From: Legionella anisa
GTDB taxonomy: Bacteria > Pseudomonadota > Gammaproteobacteria > Legionellales > Legionellaceae
Reading direction: 5' to 3'
Length of the DNA stretch: 64,000 nt
NCBI RefSeq assembly: GCF_001467525.1
Contig: NZ_LNXS01000022.1
Coordinates: forward strand, 269,038 to 333,037
Position numbers and translations under genes: made by a program. Positions 62,825 through 64,000 of the stretch are shown here, in pieces. The notes under the pieces are model-generated. The model made no database searches. It was not told where the DNA came from and saw only the letters and a list, made by a program, of their open reading frames with translations. Numbering within the stretch: the first letter of the stretch is position 1; every line of letters starts with the position of its first letter.

Positions 62825-64000
62825 TTAAGAATCACTAATGGCTATGGTTTTTGTATTAACAAACTCTAATATACCTTCTTTCGATAATTCACGACCATAT
62901 CCCGACTCTCTTATTCCACCAAATGGTAACCTGGGATCTGAAGCTACAAAAGCGTTAACAAAACAAGCACCAGCTTCTATCTCGTAAGTAGCTATATGCT
63001 CTCCTCTCTCCAAATCACGAGTAAACACCGCAGCACCTAAGCCATATTGACTTTGGTTTGCATATGCAAGGGCTTCTTTCTCATCATTGGCTGTAATAAG
63101 AGCAATAACAGGTCCAAATAACTCTTCATCGAAAGCCGGCATGCCTGGCCTCACCTGAGTTAATAAAGTTGGTGGATAATAAAACCCTTTTCCTGCGGGA
63201 ATTATACCACCTACCAATAATTTAGCACCTTGTTTCAGTGATTTTTCTACTTGAATTTGTAAGTTTTCACGCAAATCGGATCGTGCTAATGGACCAAGCT
63301 TGGTTTCTGAATCAAGTGGATTCCCCACTTTAAATTCATCCATTTGCTCCATTATCTTCTGTGTCAATTCTTTTTCAATGGATTTTAAAACAATGATACG
63401 CTTAGCCGCAATACAGACTTGACCTGAGTTACTGAGTCTTGAATTCACAATACAGCGTGCAGCAAGATCAAGATCCGCATCTTCAAGAACGACATAGGGA
63501 TCGCTTCCACCAAGCTCTAACACTGATTTTTTTAAAAATTTTCCTGCATGACTTGCGACAGCACGTCCTGCTCGCCCACTTCCTGTCAAGGTAACCGCAA
63601 TAACATGAGGATGCTCTATAACTTTGGCCGCTCCATCATTATCAACGATCAAATGATGGAAAACATGTGCTGGAAATCCTGCCTCTTGAAATAACTTTTC
63701 TATTTTACTGCCTGTTCCCGTTGAAATAGGTGCATGCTTCATTACAGCAACGTTTCCAGCCATAAGCGTGGGTACAGCAAAACGGAAAACCTGCCAAAAA
63801 GGAAAATTCCAAGGCATAATAGCAAAAACAATTCCAAGTGGACGATAACATACTTTTGCTTTTTTCATGTCTGTTTGAATTACTTTTGGAGAAAGGTAAT
63901 CTTCTGCATGCTCCGCAAAATACTCGCATAACCAGGCGCATTTATTAATTTCAGCTCTACCTGCGGTAATTGGTTTACCCATTTCAATTGCCATTAAATG
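62825..64000 (-). CDS. NAD(P)-dependent succinate-semialdehyde dehydrogenase-type protein, 5' end missing
   Basis: The frame runs to the right window edge, so the N-terminal 60 or so residues are missing. The visible 391 residues include IMPWNFPFWQVFRFAVPTLM, VTLTGSGRAGRAVASHAG, the catalytic glutamate in LELGGSDPYVVLEDADL, the catalytic cysteine in NSGQVCIAAKR, and LPFGGIRESGYGRELSKEG. The pattern is closest, from memory, to E. coli Sad/YneI, which oxidises succinate semialdehyde. The frame continues upstream of the first in-window ATG (63994) as H-L-M-A-I-E-M-G, showing that this ATG is internal. It lies 147 bases from gdhB. Confidence 0.9.
   Translation of the reverse strand, partial: HLMAIEMGKPITAGRAEINKCAWLCEYFAEHAEDYLSPKVIQTDMKKAKVCYRPLGIVFAIMPWNFPFWQVFRFAVPTLMAGNVAVMKHAPISTGTGSKIEKLFQEAGFPAHVFHHLIVDNDGAAKVIEHPHVIAVTLTGSGRAGRAVASHAGKFLKKSVLELGGSDPYVVLEDADLDLAARCIVNSRLSNSGQVCIAAKRIIVLKSIEKELTQKIMEQMDEFKVGNPLDSETKLGPLARSDLRENLQIQVEKSLKQGAKLLVGGIIPAGKGFYYPPTLLTQVRPGMPAFDEELFGPVIALITANDEKEALAYANQSQYGLGAAVFTRDLERGEHIATYEIEAGACFVNAFVASDPRLPFGGIRESGYGRELSKEGILEFVNTKTIAISDS

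Noticed and set aside
1-64000. Prophage, integrative element or genomic island boundaries
   Set aside because: I saw no integrase, transposase, phage structural gene or tRNA-associated direct repeats; housekeeping gene order is largely conserved throughout.

Overview
The window is AT-rich chromosomal DNA from a gammaproteobacterium, most likely a Legionella or close relative. Three things point there. Housekeeping blocks are in gammaproteobacterial order (der-bamB-yfgM-hisS-rodZ-pilW-rlmN-ndk; ruvB-ybgC-tolQRAB; sdhE-ygfX beside ygfZ). An outer-membrane protein start at the left edge has a Legionella-type N-terminus. Interspersed single genes resemble Dot/Icm effectors (an F-box-like protein, a putative Cys/His papain-like protein, coiled-coil proteins). 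Genus assignment is inference from pattern recognition. I see no rRNA, tRNA, CRISPR array, prophage or intact insertion sequence.

Layout. 1-7.1 kb: partial outer-membrane protein, an RpiB-like protein lacking key histidines, a secreted cysteine-rich protein, a two-gene ATP-grasp/NRPS locus, and two small unknown genes. 7.2-12 kb: ppsR and a prpB-prpC-prpD methylcitrate-cycle operon with a strong hairpin before prpD. 12-18.7 kb: mnmC, a divergent POT-family transporter, hemL, a rubredoxin, hemJ and a TerC-type membrane protein. 18.8-23.7 kb: pcnB-folK, a universal stress protein, the F-box-like gene, a broken paralogue fragment, and a 336-residue putative papain-fold protein. 23.8-31.6 kb: the der-to-ndk block, without ispG. 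31.7-35.7 kb: two unknown genes, miaE and lpxH-minC. 35.7-42.8 kb: fadD, a Nudix hydrolase, pabB and pdhABC. 42.9-48.5 kb: a small secreted protein, an unknown protein, and a small ORF overlapping an 1182-residue protein that appears to contain a PLP-dependent (Cys/Met-metabolism type) domain. 48.5-54.2 kb: an S1/P1 nuclease joined to tolB, tolA, tolR, tolQ, ybgC and ruvB. 54.3-57.7 kb: an unknown membrane protein, rpoE, ygfX, sdhE and ygfZ. 57.8-64 kb: the large NAD-dependent glutamate dehydrogenase and a succinate-semialdehyde-type dehydrogenase cut by the window edge.

Metabolic themes are amino-acid and short-chain fatty-acid use (glutamate dehydrogenase, SSADH-like enzyme, peptide-type transporter, methylcitrate cycle, FadD, pyruvate dehydrogenase), which suits an intracellular amino-acid feeder.

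Two palindromic intergenic repeat families run through the window. Family A (about 55-90 bp, ten copies or fragments) sits mostly at gene 3' ends, often between convergent genes. Family B (about 145 bp, two full copies and one 65-bp short form) is MITE-like. In both, differences between copies are mirrored in the opposite arm, so the inverted repeat is kept. The most novel-looking protein-coding candidates are the 1182-residue PLP-like protein with its small upstream ORF, the stand-alone NRPS/ATP-grasp pair, and the H27/C169 protein with its decayed duplicate next door.
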